This document shows, one piece after another, positions 1 through 5,954 of a stretch of DNA of 7,255 bases (positions within the stretch are counted from its first letter, which is position 1; the number at the start of each line of letters is the position of its first letter). The position numbers and the translations under genes are program-made. The DNA is from an uncultured Bryobacterales bacterium (GTDB lineage: Bacteria > Acidobacteriota > Terriglobia > Bryobacterales > UBA6623). The stretch lies in the NCBI GenBank assembly GCA_946887065.1, contig CAMPKL010000171.1, positions 1 through 7,255 on the forward strand, written 5' to 3'. Below the pieces are notes generated by a model, which worked only from the letters and a program-made list of their open reading frames with translations, was not told where the DNA came from and searched no databases.

Positions 1-177
1 GATCGCCCGCGCCAAATCAGCCTGGAACAGACTAGCGCCCTTGAGCGCGGCAATTAACCAAAGCTTCGGCCCGTCCGGCTCTTCAGGAAACTCCCGCCCG
101 ATCGCTTGCCCCAACTCGGCAACCCGCAACTCGATCCTCTCAGCGGAGATAAGGGGTTCCAGGCGGCCAACAGGCAT
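1..177 (-). CDS. hpt: Hypoxanthine phosphoribosyltransferase, N-terminal part (runs off the left edge)
   Basis: This is a purine-salvage enzyme of the cytoplasm that transfers the phosphoribosyl group of PRPP to hypoxanthine or guanine. Only the first 59 codons are present; the reading frame is open to position 1. The translation starts MPVGRLEPLISAERIELR, continues with AELGQAIGREF and ends LIAALKGASLFQADLARAI. This matches the start of bacterial HPRTs: the 'LIS-E-I-RV-ELG-I' helix, then a beta strand leading into the LKG loop (residues 45-47), which contacts pyrophosphate in this family, then a helix with 'F-ADLARAI'. The PRPP-binding signature lies outside the window, so activity cannot be judged. 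The ATG at 175-177 is chosen because the homology begins within a few residues of it. A weak GGGAG lies about 8 bases upstream. The gene is divergent from the PadR regulator. The family call is from recalled family patterns, without a search. Confidence 0.8.
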   Translation of the reverse strand, partial: MPVGRLEPLISAERIELRVAELGQAIGREFPEEPDGPKLWLIAALKGASLFQADLARAI

Positions 178-294
178 CCCCGGATTCTCCCGGACCTAGG
201 CCAGGCCAGTCAATTGCCGGCAGTTGGAGGCGCCCTGCGCTTTTCTCTTGGTTTCCCAAAGGAAAAGCGGTATGCTCCTTTGGGAAACCAAGAG
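178..294. other. Divergent intergenic region between hpt and the PadR regulator
   Basis: These 117 bp separate two divergently oriented genes and must hold both promoters. The PadR-side half (244-295) is a perfect inverted repeat with a promoter-like sequence inside. On the hpt side no convincing promoter is visible: TTGACT on the minus strand is followed after 18 bases by GAGAAT, but this would put the start of transcription almost on the start codon. No extra open gene is supported here. Confidence 0.6.
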
Positions 295-295
295 A
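244..295. repeat. Perfect 20-bp inverted repeat, probable PadR operator
   Basis: The left arm at 244-263 and the right arm at 276-295 are exact reverse complements over 20 bp, with a 12-base spacer (264-275). Pairing stops sharply at both ends (243/296 is T opposite T). Each arm contains a shorter dyad of the form TTGG-N4-CCAA, at 248-259 and 280-291. The right arm ends on the A of the PadR start codon. PadR proteins are winged-helix dimers that commonly repress their own operon by binding a dyad at the promoter, so autoregulation is the simplest inference. An RNA hairpin that hides the translation start is the alternative. Confidence 0.75.
248..276 (+). promoter_or_regulatory. Candidate promoter of the PadR-ADOP operon
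   Basis: TTGGTT at 248-253 could serve as the -35 element and TATGCT at 271-276 as the -10 element, separated by 17 bp, the optimal spacing for a sigma-70-type promoter. Each matches only part of the consensus (3 of 6 and 4 of 6). The -35 lies inside the left repeat arm and the -10 lies mostly in the spacer, so a protein bound to the repeat would compete with RNA polymerase. Transcription would start near 283, leaving a leader of only about 11 bases before the PadR ATG. Confidence 0.45.
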
Positions 296-648
296 TGCGA
301 GTCAAAGAAAAACCCGACGTCCCGCAAGGGACTCTGGCCTTGATGGTGTTGCGGACGTTAAGCGTGCTTGGCCCGCTTCATGGCTACGGTCTGGCCAAGC
401 GCATCGAGCAAATCAGCGGCGAACTGCTCTCCGTCAACCAAGGTACGCTCTACCCGGTATTGCTCAAACTGGAACAGGAAGGCTCGATCGTCTCCGAATA
501 CGGTCTCTCAGAGAACAATCGCCGGGCGCGATTCTACCGGCTCACCCGCGCCGGACGCAGGCAATTGGAAGCAGAAACGCGCCAGTGGGAACAGTCGGCA
601 TCGATTGTCGAGCGCTTTCTAACCGCCCGTCTGGAGGACTTGTCATGA
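295..648 (+). CDS. PadR-family transcriptional regulator, acidobacterial type
   Basis: A predicted cytoplasmic DNA-binding regulator of 117 residues, the usual length for the short PadR subfamily. The winged helix covers about residues 10-90: QGTLALMVLRTL (helix 1), GPLHGYGLAKRI (residues 26-37, the PadR hallmark), then SVNQGTLYPVLLKLEQEG (recognition-helix region, 46-63) and a basic wing with NNRRARFYRLTRAGRRQL (75-91). A short C-terminal helix (residues 92-117) should form the dimer. The ATG at 295 is preferred because the family's conserved region begins about ten residues later. A longer open frame starting at 106 would read through the inverted repeat and across the antisense hpt start, so it is rejected. 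The ribosome binding site is weak (AAGAG directly before the ATG). The stop overlaps the start of the permease gene (ATGA at 645-648), so the two are co-translated. Acidobacteria carry many such PadR-permease pairs; the inducer is not known from sequence. Confidence 0.9.
   Translation: MRVKEKPDVPQGTLALMVLRTLSVLGPLHGYGLAKRIEQISGELLSVNQGTLYPVLLKLEQEGSIVSEYGLSENNRRARFYRLTRAGRRQLEAETRQWEQSASIVERFLTARLEDLS
633..637 (+). promoter_or_regulatory. Ribosome binding site that fixes the ADOP start
   Basis: GGAGG lies 7 bases before the ATG at 645-647, inside the last codons of the PadR gene. It supports the 645 start over an in-frame ATG at 585, which has no such site and would add 20 residues unrelated to the family. 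Confidence 0.8.
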
Positions 649-3314
649 GAACGCTGAGGCGCCTCCTCGCCCGGTTGACGGGGCCTCTCCATCGCCGGTC
701 GCACGAGCAGCGAATGCAGGAAGAGTTCAAGCAGCACGTGGAGTTGCTTGCAGAAGATCTGATCCGCTCCGGCATGACGCCCGCCGAAGCACGTCGTCAA
801 GCGGCCCTAAAGTTCGGCCCGGTGGAAGCAACCAAAGAAGCCTATCGCGACCAGGTCAGTCTGCCGCGCCTCGAAGCGCTAGCAGCCGATATTGTCTTCA
901 GCTGGCGCCAGTTGACCAAACACCGCATCGCAACCGCCGCCGCAGTCCTTTCGCTCGCCTTGGCCGTCGGCGCGACGATCGCCACGTTTCGCCTCGCCGA
1001 TGCCGTCATTCTGCGCGATCTGCCCGTCAACGAACCCGAACGCCTGTTTTTCATCGGGAAGGGGTTCAACGATCGCAATGGCTTCGACTACACCGACACA
1101 GTCGGATCCGGGATGTTCGAGCGGTACCGCGATCTCGTTCGAGATAAGGCCGATGCCATGGCCATCTCCGTAGCGAGAGCCCCATTCGAGGTCACCTTCG
1201 CCGGGGCGGATTCGAGTGAGCGAGTCTACATCCAGTATCTTTCCGGTAACGTCTTCCCGATCTTCGGATTGCGGCCGGCGGTGGGCCGCTTGCTCGATCC
1301 CAGCGATGACCAGACGGGCGGCGCGCAGAGAGCCGTCCTCAGCTACTCCTTTTGGTCCAGCCGGTTCGGTCGAGATCCAGACGTTGTGGGCAAGACCTTC
1401 GGCCTAGGAGACGGAGAGACCTTCGGCCTACAAGACTCGTCGCGGTTTGAGATCGTCGGCGTCGCGCCCAAGGAGTTCACTGGCACCGGGCCTGGCGAGG
1501 AAGCCGACATTTTCTTTACAGCCCCAGGGGCGCGAGGCCGTATTTGGCTGCGCCTGAAAGACGGCGTCGCGCTTGAGGATATCCGCCATCCGTTGCAGGT
1601 CGCCTACGAAGAGGAAAACCGCGCCCTAATCTCACGCCTGCCGGCGGACCTGCCGCAGCAAGTCGTCGAGTCGACCCTCAATCGTCAGATCATTCTGCTG
1701 CCTGCGGCCGCTGGAGCATCGTCGTTGCAAAAGGGCTATCGGCAGCCCCTCGTTATATTGAGCTTTCTGGTGGCCCTCGTGCTGCTGGTCGCCTGCGTCA
1801 ACGTCGCCAACTTGCTCTCAGCGCAGGCGGCGGCGCGCGAACGGGAAATGGCCTTGCGCGTGGCGCTCGGCGCGGGCCGCTGGCGCCTCGTGCAGCTCGT
1901 GCTAGTCGAAAGCGCGATCCTGGCCGGCGCAGCGTCCGTGCTCGGCGCGTTCCTTGCCCAATGGGCGGCTCCGCTGATCACTTCGATGCTTACCGTCCCC
2001 AGCGAGCCAGTGCGGCTCACGCTCGAAACGGGGTGGCGCGAAGTGGCCTTCAGCGTAGCGCTCGCCGCCCTAGTTGCACTGCTCTTTGGACTCGTTCCCG
2101 CGCTAAAGGCTTCATCGGTACAACCGAATGCCGCCCTGAAGGGCGATGCCGAGCCGACCGCGCGGCGTCGACTGATGCGCGGCTTGCTCGCGGCGCAAAT
2201 CGGATTTTGCGTCTTTGTACTGTTTGTGGCTGGACTATTCATCAACACCTTTGATCGCCTCGCCAACCGTCCGCTGGGGTTCAACCCCGAGGGCGTTGCC
2301 TTGATGACGGTATGGCGCAGCCAAGATCAGCCAGAATCGATGTCGTCCGAGGATTGGCGCCAAGTCGCGGCGCAAATCGAAAGCCTGCCTGGCGTCGAAT
2401 CGGTCTCCTGGGGCTTTCCACTGCTTTCGGGATTCAAACAACAACTCGCCGTGCGCGTGCCAGGGCGCGAGGTCGGCACGCGCCAGCCTTACTTCGCCCC
2501 TGTATCGCCGGGTTATCTTGAGACGTTGCGCATCGAGCTTCTCGCCGGCCGCGACTTCGAGATGCGCGACGAGGACAGCGGCGTGGGCATCGTCAACGAA
2601 TCCTTCGCCCAGCGCTACTTCGACGGCGAGGACCCGGTGGGCAAAACGGTCTTTGTATCCCGGCCGGGTAATGAGATGGAGCCCATGCAGATCATCGGCT
2701 ACGTGCGCGACTCGGTCTACTTCAACCTGCGCGAAGAGATGAGTCCGGTCGTGTACGTCCCAACCACTCCCTCGCGCGTGATGAACATGCAGGTGCGCAC
2801 TGCCGGAGACCCTCGCGCTTTCGCCCCAATACTCGAACGCGAAATCCCGCGCATCCGCGGCGGGTTGACCACCGATGGCATCGTGGCGCACTCGAGCGTA
2901 GTTCGAGAACTCCTGCTCCGCGAACGGCTTCTAGCGATCCTCTCGACGTTCTTTGCCGTCGTCGCTTTGCTCCTGGCCGCCATCGGCTTGTACGGCGTAT
3001 TGCACTACTCGGTAAATCAGCAGCGGCGCGAGATCGGCATTCGCATGGCCCTTGGAGCTCAGCGCTCCCACGTCTTGCTCCGCCTCGCCGCCGAAGTGGG
3101 CTGGACGCTCTGCCTAGGCTCAGCCGCCGGCGTCGCCGCCGGCTTGGTAGGTGAGCGTTTCGTCCAGGCGCTGCTCTACGGCGTGAGCGGGCGAGAGATC
3201 GGGACGATTGCGGTCCCGATCAGCGCGCTTGCCGTGGTTGCGCTGCTTGCCGCGCTGCCCGCCGCCCATCGTGCCGCACGTGTTGACCCAGCCCAAACGC
3301 TGCGGTCCGAATAA
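645..3314 (+). CDS. Acidobacterial duplicated orphan permease (ADOP; MacB/FtsX-type ABC permease)
   Basis: An inner-membrane protein of 889 residues with two copies of the MacB/FtsX permease unit in one chain. Residues 1-70 form the soluble permease-prefix domain (EEFKQHVELLAEDLIRSGMT, then EARRQAALKFG). A first membrane helix is at about 96-118, followed by a MacB-like extracytoplasmic domain (about 130-360). Three helices follow at about 368-392, 415-445 and 468-488, with the typical cytoplasmic loop REREMALRVALGAGRWRL (398-415). The second copy has a helix at about 512-535, a periplasmic domain (about 540-755), and helices at about 762-787, 815-840 and 855-873, with the matching loop QQRREIGIRMALGAQRSHVL (792-811). 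These loops are where FtsX-type permeases contact the ATPase, yet no ATP-binding-cassette gene is adjacent. That absence is typical of ADOPs, whose substrate and energy source are unknown. The gene is translationally coupled to the PadR gene. An 8-residue tandem duplication is present near residues 250-265. Confidence 0.92.
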   Translation: MRTLRRLLARLTGPLHRRSHEQRMQEEFKQHVELLAEDLIRSGMTPAEARRQAALKFGPVEATKEAYRDQVSLPRLEALAADIVFSWRQLTKHRIATAAAVLSLALAVGATIATFRLADAVILRDLPVNEPERLFFIGKGFNDRNGFDYTDTVGSGMFERYRDLVRDKADAMAISVARAPFEVTFAGADSSERVYIQYLSGNVFPIFGLRPAVGRLLDPSDDQTGGAQRAVLSYSFWSSRFGRDPDVVGKTFGLGDGETFGLQDSSRFEIVGVAPKEFTGTGPGEEADIFFTAPGARGRIWLRLKDGVALEDIRHPLQVAYEEENRALISRLPADLPQQVVESTLNRQIILLPAAAGASSLQKGYRQPLVILSFLVALVLLVACVNVANLLSAQAAAREREMALRVALGAGRWRLVQLVLVESAILAGAASVLGAFLAQWAAPLITSMLTVPSEPVRLTLETGWREVAFSVALAALVALLFGLVPALKASSVQPNAALKGDAEPTARRRLMRGLLAAQIGFCVFVLFVAGLFINTFDRLANRPLGFNPEGVALMTVWRSQDQPESMSSEDWRQVAAQIESLPGVESVSWGFPLLSGFKQQLAVRVPGREVGTRQPYFAPVSPGYLETLRIELLAGRDFEMRDEDSGVGIVNESFAQRYFDGEDPVGKTVFVSRPGNEMEPMQIIGYVRDSVYFNLREEMSPVVYVPTTPSRVMNMQVRTAGDPRAFAPILEREIPRIRGGLTTDGIVAHSSVVRELLLRERLLAILSTFFAVVALLLAAIGLYGVLHYSVNQQRREIGIRMALGAQRSHVLLRLAAEVGWTLCLGSAAGVAAGLVGERFVQALLYGVSGREIGTIAVPISALAVVALLAALPAAHRAARVDPAQTLRSE
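1393..1440 (+). repeat. 24-bp imperfect tandem duplication inside the ADOP gene
   Basis: Two adjacent 24-bp units, 1393-1416 and 1417-1440, agree at 18 of 24 positions, including an unbroken 14-base block (AGACCTTCGGCCTA) at the start of each. The period is eight codons, so the frame is kept and the protein reads TFGLGDGE followed by TFGLQDSS. It sits in the periplasmic domain between VVGK and the strand FEIVGVAP. Confidence 0.8.
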
Positions 3315-3320
3315 GCAAAC

Positions 3321-3349
3321 GCCCGCGCCTCGACAAGCGAAGCGCGGGC
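3321..3349. terminator. GC-rich hairpin between convergent genes, probable bidirectional terminator
   Basis: GCCCGCGC at 3321-3328 is complementary to GCGCGGGC at 3342-3349, giving an 8-bp all-GC stem around a 13-base loop. It lies 6 bases after the permease stop and 27 bases beyond the dehydratase stop, in a 62-bp convergent gap, where termination of both transcripts is expected. The flanking T-runs are weak (ATTGTCCTTCT on the plus side, GTTTGCTTATT on the minus side), so intrinsic termination may be incomplete. Confidence 0.6.
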
Positions 3350-3376
3350 ATTGTCCTTCTGTCGGTACCCGTCTAG

Positions 3377-4588
3377 CTACCAGTCGATGACCGAACCGTC
3401 GTCCTTGTCAAAGCGCGGCAAATAGGGATCGGGTTCGCCGACCTGAGCCATCAGCTTGTCTTCGTCAATAGTGATGCCCAACCCCGGATCGGTCGGCAAC
3501 GGCCGGTAGCCGCCCACAACCGCCGGCAGCGGCTTGGCCAGCAGATCGTGTTCGCGGTCGCCGCGTTCCTGAACCATAAAGTTGGGGACGCAACCGGCGA
3601 TCTGCAGGCTGGCCGCCAGCGAGCAGGGACCGTTCGGATTGTGCGGTGCGATCGGGAAGTAGTAGGCTTCCGCCATACCGGCGATCAGGCGCAACTCGGT
3701 GATGCCGCCGGCGTAGTTCACATCCGGCTGCAGAATCTGCGCGGCGCCCTTCTCAAGAATCTCTCGGAAGCCCCACTTGAGGAAGATGCGTTCGCCGGTC
3801 GCCAACGGGATGTGCGTCTTCTTCGCTAGGTCGGCCATCACGTCGACGTTGAGCGCCTGCACAACCTCTTCGTAAAACCAGGGATTGTAGGGTTCCAGCG
3901 CCTTGATGAGCAAACTCGCTGTTCCCGGTTGAACGGCGCCGTGAAAGTCGATGCCGATGTCGACGGCGTCGCCGTGCTGTTCGCGCAGCGCTTTGAAGTT
4001 CTCGGCAACCGCTTGAACGTCCCGCGCGCTCTCGACGTACTTCGTCGGCTGCCGGCCGCCCGTCGTACGAGGCCCGACTTTCATGGCGTTGACGCCGGTT
4101 TCCGCACTGACCGTGCCATAGACCCTCGCGCGGTCCCGAGTCGGTCCGCCGAGCAACTCGTAGACCGGTACGCCAAAGGCTTTACCCTTGATGTCCCATA
4201 AAGCTTGGTCAATGCCGCTGGAGATCGCCGACTTGATCGGACCGCCGCGATAAAACGCGCCGCGGTGAATGGCCTGCCAATGGTGGACCACTCGCAGCGG
4301 GTCCTGGCCAATCAGATAATCTCCCACTTCAAGGGCGCCGGCGGCGCAGGCCTTGGCATCGTCTTTGAGCATCTCTCCCCAGCCGACGATGCCGGCGTCG
4401 GTCGAGATTTTGACAAAGACCCAAGTGTTCTTGAGCACGAAGCTCTCGATCTTGGTGACTTTGATGTTGTCCTTGGGGCCGATCTGTGCGGCGTCCGTAC
4501 GCTCGGCCGTAAACATGGCGTCAAGGCCGAAAAGCGAGCCGGCGCCGATCATCGAAGAAAGCAGCGAGCGGCGATCCATACGAGACAT
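3377..4588 (-). CDS. dgoD: Galactonate dehydratase-like enzyme (enolase superfamily) with Tat-like leader
   Basis: Predicted to remove water from a sugar acid such as D-galactonate, giving a 2-keto-3-deoxy acid. The 403-residue protein carries an extra leader of about 40 residues: two arginines in DRRSLLSS (5-12), then the hydrophobic stretch LLSSMIGAGSLFGL, resembling a twin-arginine signal. The enolase-type capping domain follows (about 42-160; GWGE at 69-72, DYLIGQDP at 90-97, YRGGPIKSAISSGIDQALWD at 113-132), then the barrel. Expected active-site residues are present: D214 and H216 in DFHG, E240/E241 in YEE, E266 in TGER, D289 in QPD, H316 in APHNPNGP and E341 in VQER. The D-x-H pair and the second histidine fit the galactonate dehydratase branch, though substrates in this superfamily are hard to assign from sequence. 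GGAGG lies 6 bases before the ATG. The gene sits 77 bp downstream of the methyltransferase on the same strand and may be cotranscribed. Confidence 0.82.
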   Translation of the reverse strand: MSRMDRRSLLSSMIGAGSLFGLDAMFTAERTDAAQIGPKDNIKVTKIESFVLKNTWVFVKISTDAGIVGWGEMLKDDAKACAAGALEVGDYLIGQDPLRVVHHWQAIHRGAFYRGGPIKSAISSGIDQALWDIKGKAFGVPVYELLGGPTRDRARVYGTVSAETGVNAMKVGPRTTGGRQPTKYVESARDVQAVAENFKALREQHGDAVDIGIDFHGAVQPGTASLLIKALEPYNPWFYEEVVQALNVDVMADLAKKTHIPLATGERIFLKWGFREILEKGAAQILQPDVNYAGGITELRLIAGMAEAYYFPIAPHNPNGPCSLAASLQIAGCVPNFMVQERGDREHDLLAKPLPAVVGGYRPLPTDPGLGITIDEDKLMAQVGEPDPYLPRFDKDDGSVIDW

Positions 4589-4594
4589 AAGTTC

Positions 4595-4599
4595 CCTCC
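4595..4599 (-). promoter_or_regulatory. Ribosome binding site of the dehydratase gene
   Basis: GGAGG on the minus strand, 6 bases before the ATG at 4586-4588. It supports this start over the second methionine three codons on, and therefore the full leader with its twin arginines. In the 77-bp gap up to the methyltransferase stop no clear promoter or terminator is visible. Confidence 0.75.
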
Positions 4600-4665
4600 G
4601 TAGCTAGGCGGTTTATCGGCGTTAGGTTACGACAATCCGCGGCAGGTAAGCCAGTTTGGCCGGGG

Positions 4666-5670
4666 CTAAACCGGACGGCCCTCGATCACGCTGACCGGCG
4701 ACGGCGTCGGCGTGATGCCCACAAGCTCAAATCCCGCGGCGCGGTACAAAGCGCGGTACTCGTTCTCCGTCCGTTCCATGCCGCCCGGATAGATCAGCAT
4801 GGCCATGTCGAACTCCTTCGCCGGCGACGGCTCGTTGCCCGCGGGCACCACCGCCTCCACAACCAACAGCCGGCCGTGCGGCGGAATAGCCGCGCGGCAG
4901 TTCTTCAGAATCTGTATCGATTGCCCGTCGTCCCAGTCGTGGATGATGTGGCGCATCAAGTAGGCGTCCGCGCCAGGGGGAAACGCCTCGAAGAAGTTCC
5001 CCTCCCGCACCTCGCAGCGGTCGCTCAAGCCGGCATTCTGCACGTTCGCCCGAGCCCGGCCCGCAACGTGGCCCAGGTCGAACAGAATCCCCTTCATCGC
5101 CGGGTACTTCAGCAACACGGACGTCAGCAGCGACCCGTTGCCGCCGCCGATGTCAGCCAGCGTACCGATCGCTGAAAAGTCGAAAGCCTGCAGCATTGCC
5201 GGCGTTTCCGAGCCGTGAATCGCCGTCATGCCGCCGTCAAAGATGGCGGCCAGTTCCGGATGGTTCGGCAAGAACTCGAACAGCGGTTGGCCGAAGGATT
5301 TGACGATGCCGTTTTCGCCGTCGCGGAGCGTGTTCTCCAGTTCGGCAACCGCCGGAAACATATAACCCAACATGCGGGCGCCGGCGCGAAACGATCCCTC
5401 CGCGTCCGTCCGCAGCGCCGCGGCAAGCGGCGTCAACCCAAACGTGCGCTCGGGGCCTTCCACAAAAATGTCGTGGCTCGCCAAGTAGCGCAAGCAGCGG
5501 TACAAGCTGGGTTCATGGCTTCCAGTTGCGGCGGCCAGTTCGGCGACCGACCGCGACGAACCCGGCTCGATCAGATCGGCGACCCCCAACTCCGCCACTG
5601 CGGAGACTGCGCGCGACATCACCGCGCCGAACATGATCTCCATCAGTTGAATGTTTTCTTGCGCAGCCAT
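4666..5670 (-). CDS. SAM-dependent O-methyltransferase, COMT/acetylserotonin-type
   Basis: A predicted cytoplasmic methyltransferase of 334 residues that moves a methyl group from S-adenosylmethionine to a hydroxyl on a small molecule; the acceptor is unknown. Residues 1-100 form the N-terminal dimerisation/winged-helix domain (AVAELGVADLI at 24-34, SVAELAAATG at 41-50, SLYRCLRYLASHDIF at 55-69). The Rossmann domain follows, with the SAM-binding loop LADIGGGNGSLL (171-182), an acidic strand end in GILFDLGHV (194-202), and HIIHDWDD (241-248). H244 of HDW corresponds to the catalytic base of plant COMT-like enzymes. An open frame extends to 5739, but the ATG at 5670 is preferred: AGAGGTG lies just before it, the domain begins there, and a good promoter lies inside the extension. 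No biosynthetic cluster genes accompany it; the downstream neighbour is a sugar-acid dehydratase. Confidence 0.85.
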   Translation of the reverse strand: MAAQENIQLMEIMFGAVMSRAVSAVAELGVADLIEPGSSRSVAELAAATGSHEPSLYRCLRYLASHDIFVEGPERTFGLTPLAAALRTDAEGSFRAGARMLGYMFPAVAELENTLRDGENGIVKSFGQPLFEFLPNHPELAAIFDGGMTAIHGSETPAMLQAFDFSAIGTLADIGGGNGSLLTSVLLKYPAMKGILFDLGHVAGRARANVQNAGLSDRCEVREGNFFEAFPPGADAYLMRHIIHDWDDGQSIQILKNCRAAIPPHGRLLVVEAVVPAGNEPSPAKEFDMAMLIYPGGMERTENEYRALYRAAGFELVGITPTPSPVSVIEGRPV

Positions 5671-5673
5671 CGG

Positions 5674-5680
5674 CACCTCT
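5674..5680 (-). promoter_or_regulatory. Ribosome binding site that fixes the methyltransferase start
   Basis: AGAGGTG on the minus strand ends about 3 bases before the ATG at 5668-5670. Its purine core (AGAGG) lies 5 bases away. It favours this start over the upstream ATG at 5737-5739. Confidence 0.55.
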
Positions 5681-5711
5681 CTGCGCCGTTCAGCGGCACG
5701 GCGAACAGCCC

Positions 5712-5741
5712 AGTATAAGTGCGGCCGCAGGCGGTTCACAA
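5712..5741 (-). promoter_or_regulatory. Candidate sigma-70 promoter of the methyltransferase gene
   Basis: On the minus strand TTGTGA (5736-5741) and TATACT (5712-5717) are separated by 18 bp. The -10 matches the consensus at 5 of 6 positions. Transcription would start near 5705, giving a leader of about 35 bases that contains the ribosome binding site. It may also drive the dehydratase gene. Confidence 0.5.
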
Positions 5742-5771
5742 ACAGCCTCGCGACCGTCAGGTCCGGGCGGT

Positions 5772-5777
5772 TATACT
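5772..5777 (+). promoter_or_regulatory. Candidate -10 element of the tRNA-Lys promoter
   Basis: TATACT on the plus strand lies about 38 bases before the mature 5' end of the tRNA, a normal distance for a short processed leader. The -35 region is poor (TCGCGAC around 5748-5754). The leader would contain a small GC-rich hairpin at 5786-5801. Confidence 0.4.
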
Positions 5778-5814
5778 CGAAAGTTGGCGGCGTTCGTCGC
5801 CGATCCCCTCATTC

Positions 5815-5890
5815 GGGGCGGTAGCTCAGTCGGTAGAGCATCGGCCTTTTAAGCCGCTGGTCGTGGGTTCGAGTCCCACCCGCCTCACCA
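5815..5890 (+). tRNA. tRNA-Lys (anticodon UUU), CCA encoded
   Basis: A complete 76-base cloverleaf. The acceptor stem is 5815-5821 with 5880-5886 (one G-U pair). The D arm is 5824-5839 with a GCTC/GAGC stem. The anticodon stem is 5841-5845 with 5853-5857 around the loop CTTTTAA, giving anticodon TTT at 5848-5850. The variable loop is 5 bases. The T arm is 5863-5879 with a GTGGG/CCCAC stem and loop TTCGAGT. The discriminator is A5887, and CCA at 5888-5890 is genomic. The first anticodon-stem pair (27-43, T5841 opposite C5857) does not pair; all other stem pairs do. The 3' end abuts the integrase-bearing element, so this tRNA gene is the probable integration target. Confidence 0.95.
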
Positions 5891-5954
5891 CTAAATGCTT
5901 TGGTTTCAATAGCACTCTCATTCTCAGTCACTGCGGCTTGGAGTATTGCGGCCC

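Noticed and set aside
106..294. 63-residue N-terminal extension of the PadR reading frame
   Set aside because: It runs antisense through the hpt start and through the inverted repeat and promoter, has no similarity to PadR proteins, and the family domain starts just after the ATG at 295.
585..644. 20-residue N-terminal extension of the permease frame
   Set aside because: It overlaps the coding end of PadR, lacks a ribosome binding site, and the permease-prefix domain begins at 645 with GGAGG 7 bases upstream.
2235..2891. Long minus-strand open frame of 218 codons inside the permease gene
   Set aside because: It is a shadow frame in GC-rich coding DNA: the sense strand has clear permease homology throughout, and the antisense peptide shows no domain pattern.
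4640..4665. Possible terminator hairpin between the methyltransferase and dehydratase
   Set aside because: Only a 4-bp GCCA/TGGC stem with a 3-base loop and no T-run; too weak to call.
5671..5739. 23-residue N-terminal extension of the methyltransferase
   Set aside because: A TTGTGA-N18-TATACT promoter lies inside or at the edge of this stretch, the residues are arginine-rich and unlike the family, and the ATG at 5670 has its own ribosome binding site.
5786..5801. GC hairpin in the tRNA leader as a terminator or regulatory RNA
   Set aside because: A 6-bp stem with a small loop and no T-run, inside the probable precursor leader; most likely ordinary leader structure.
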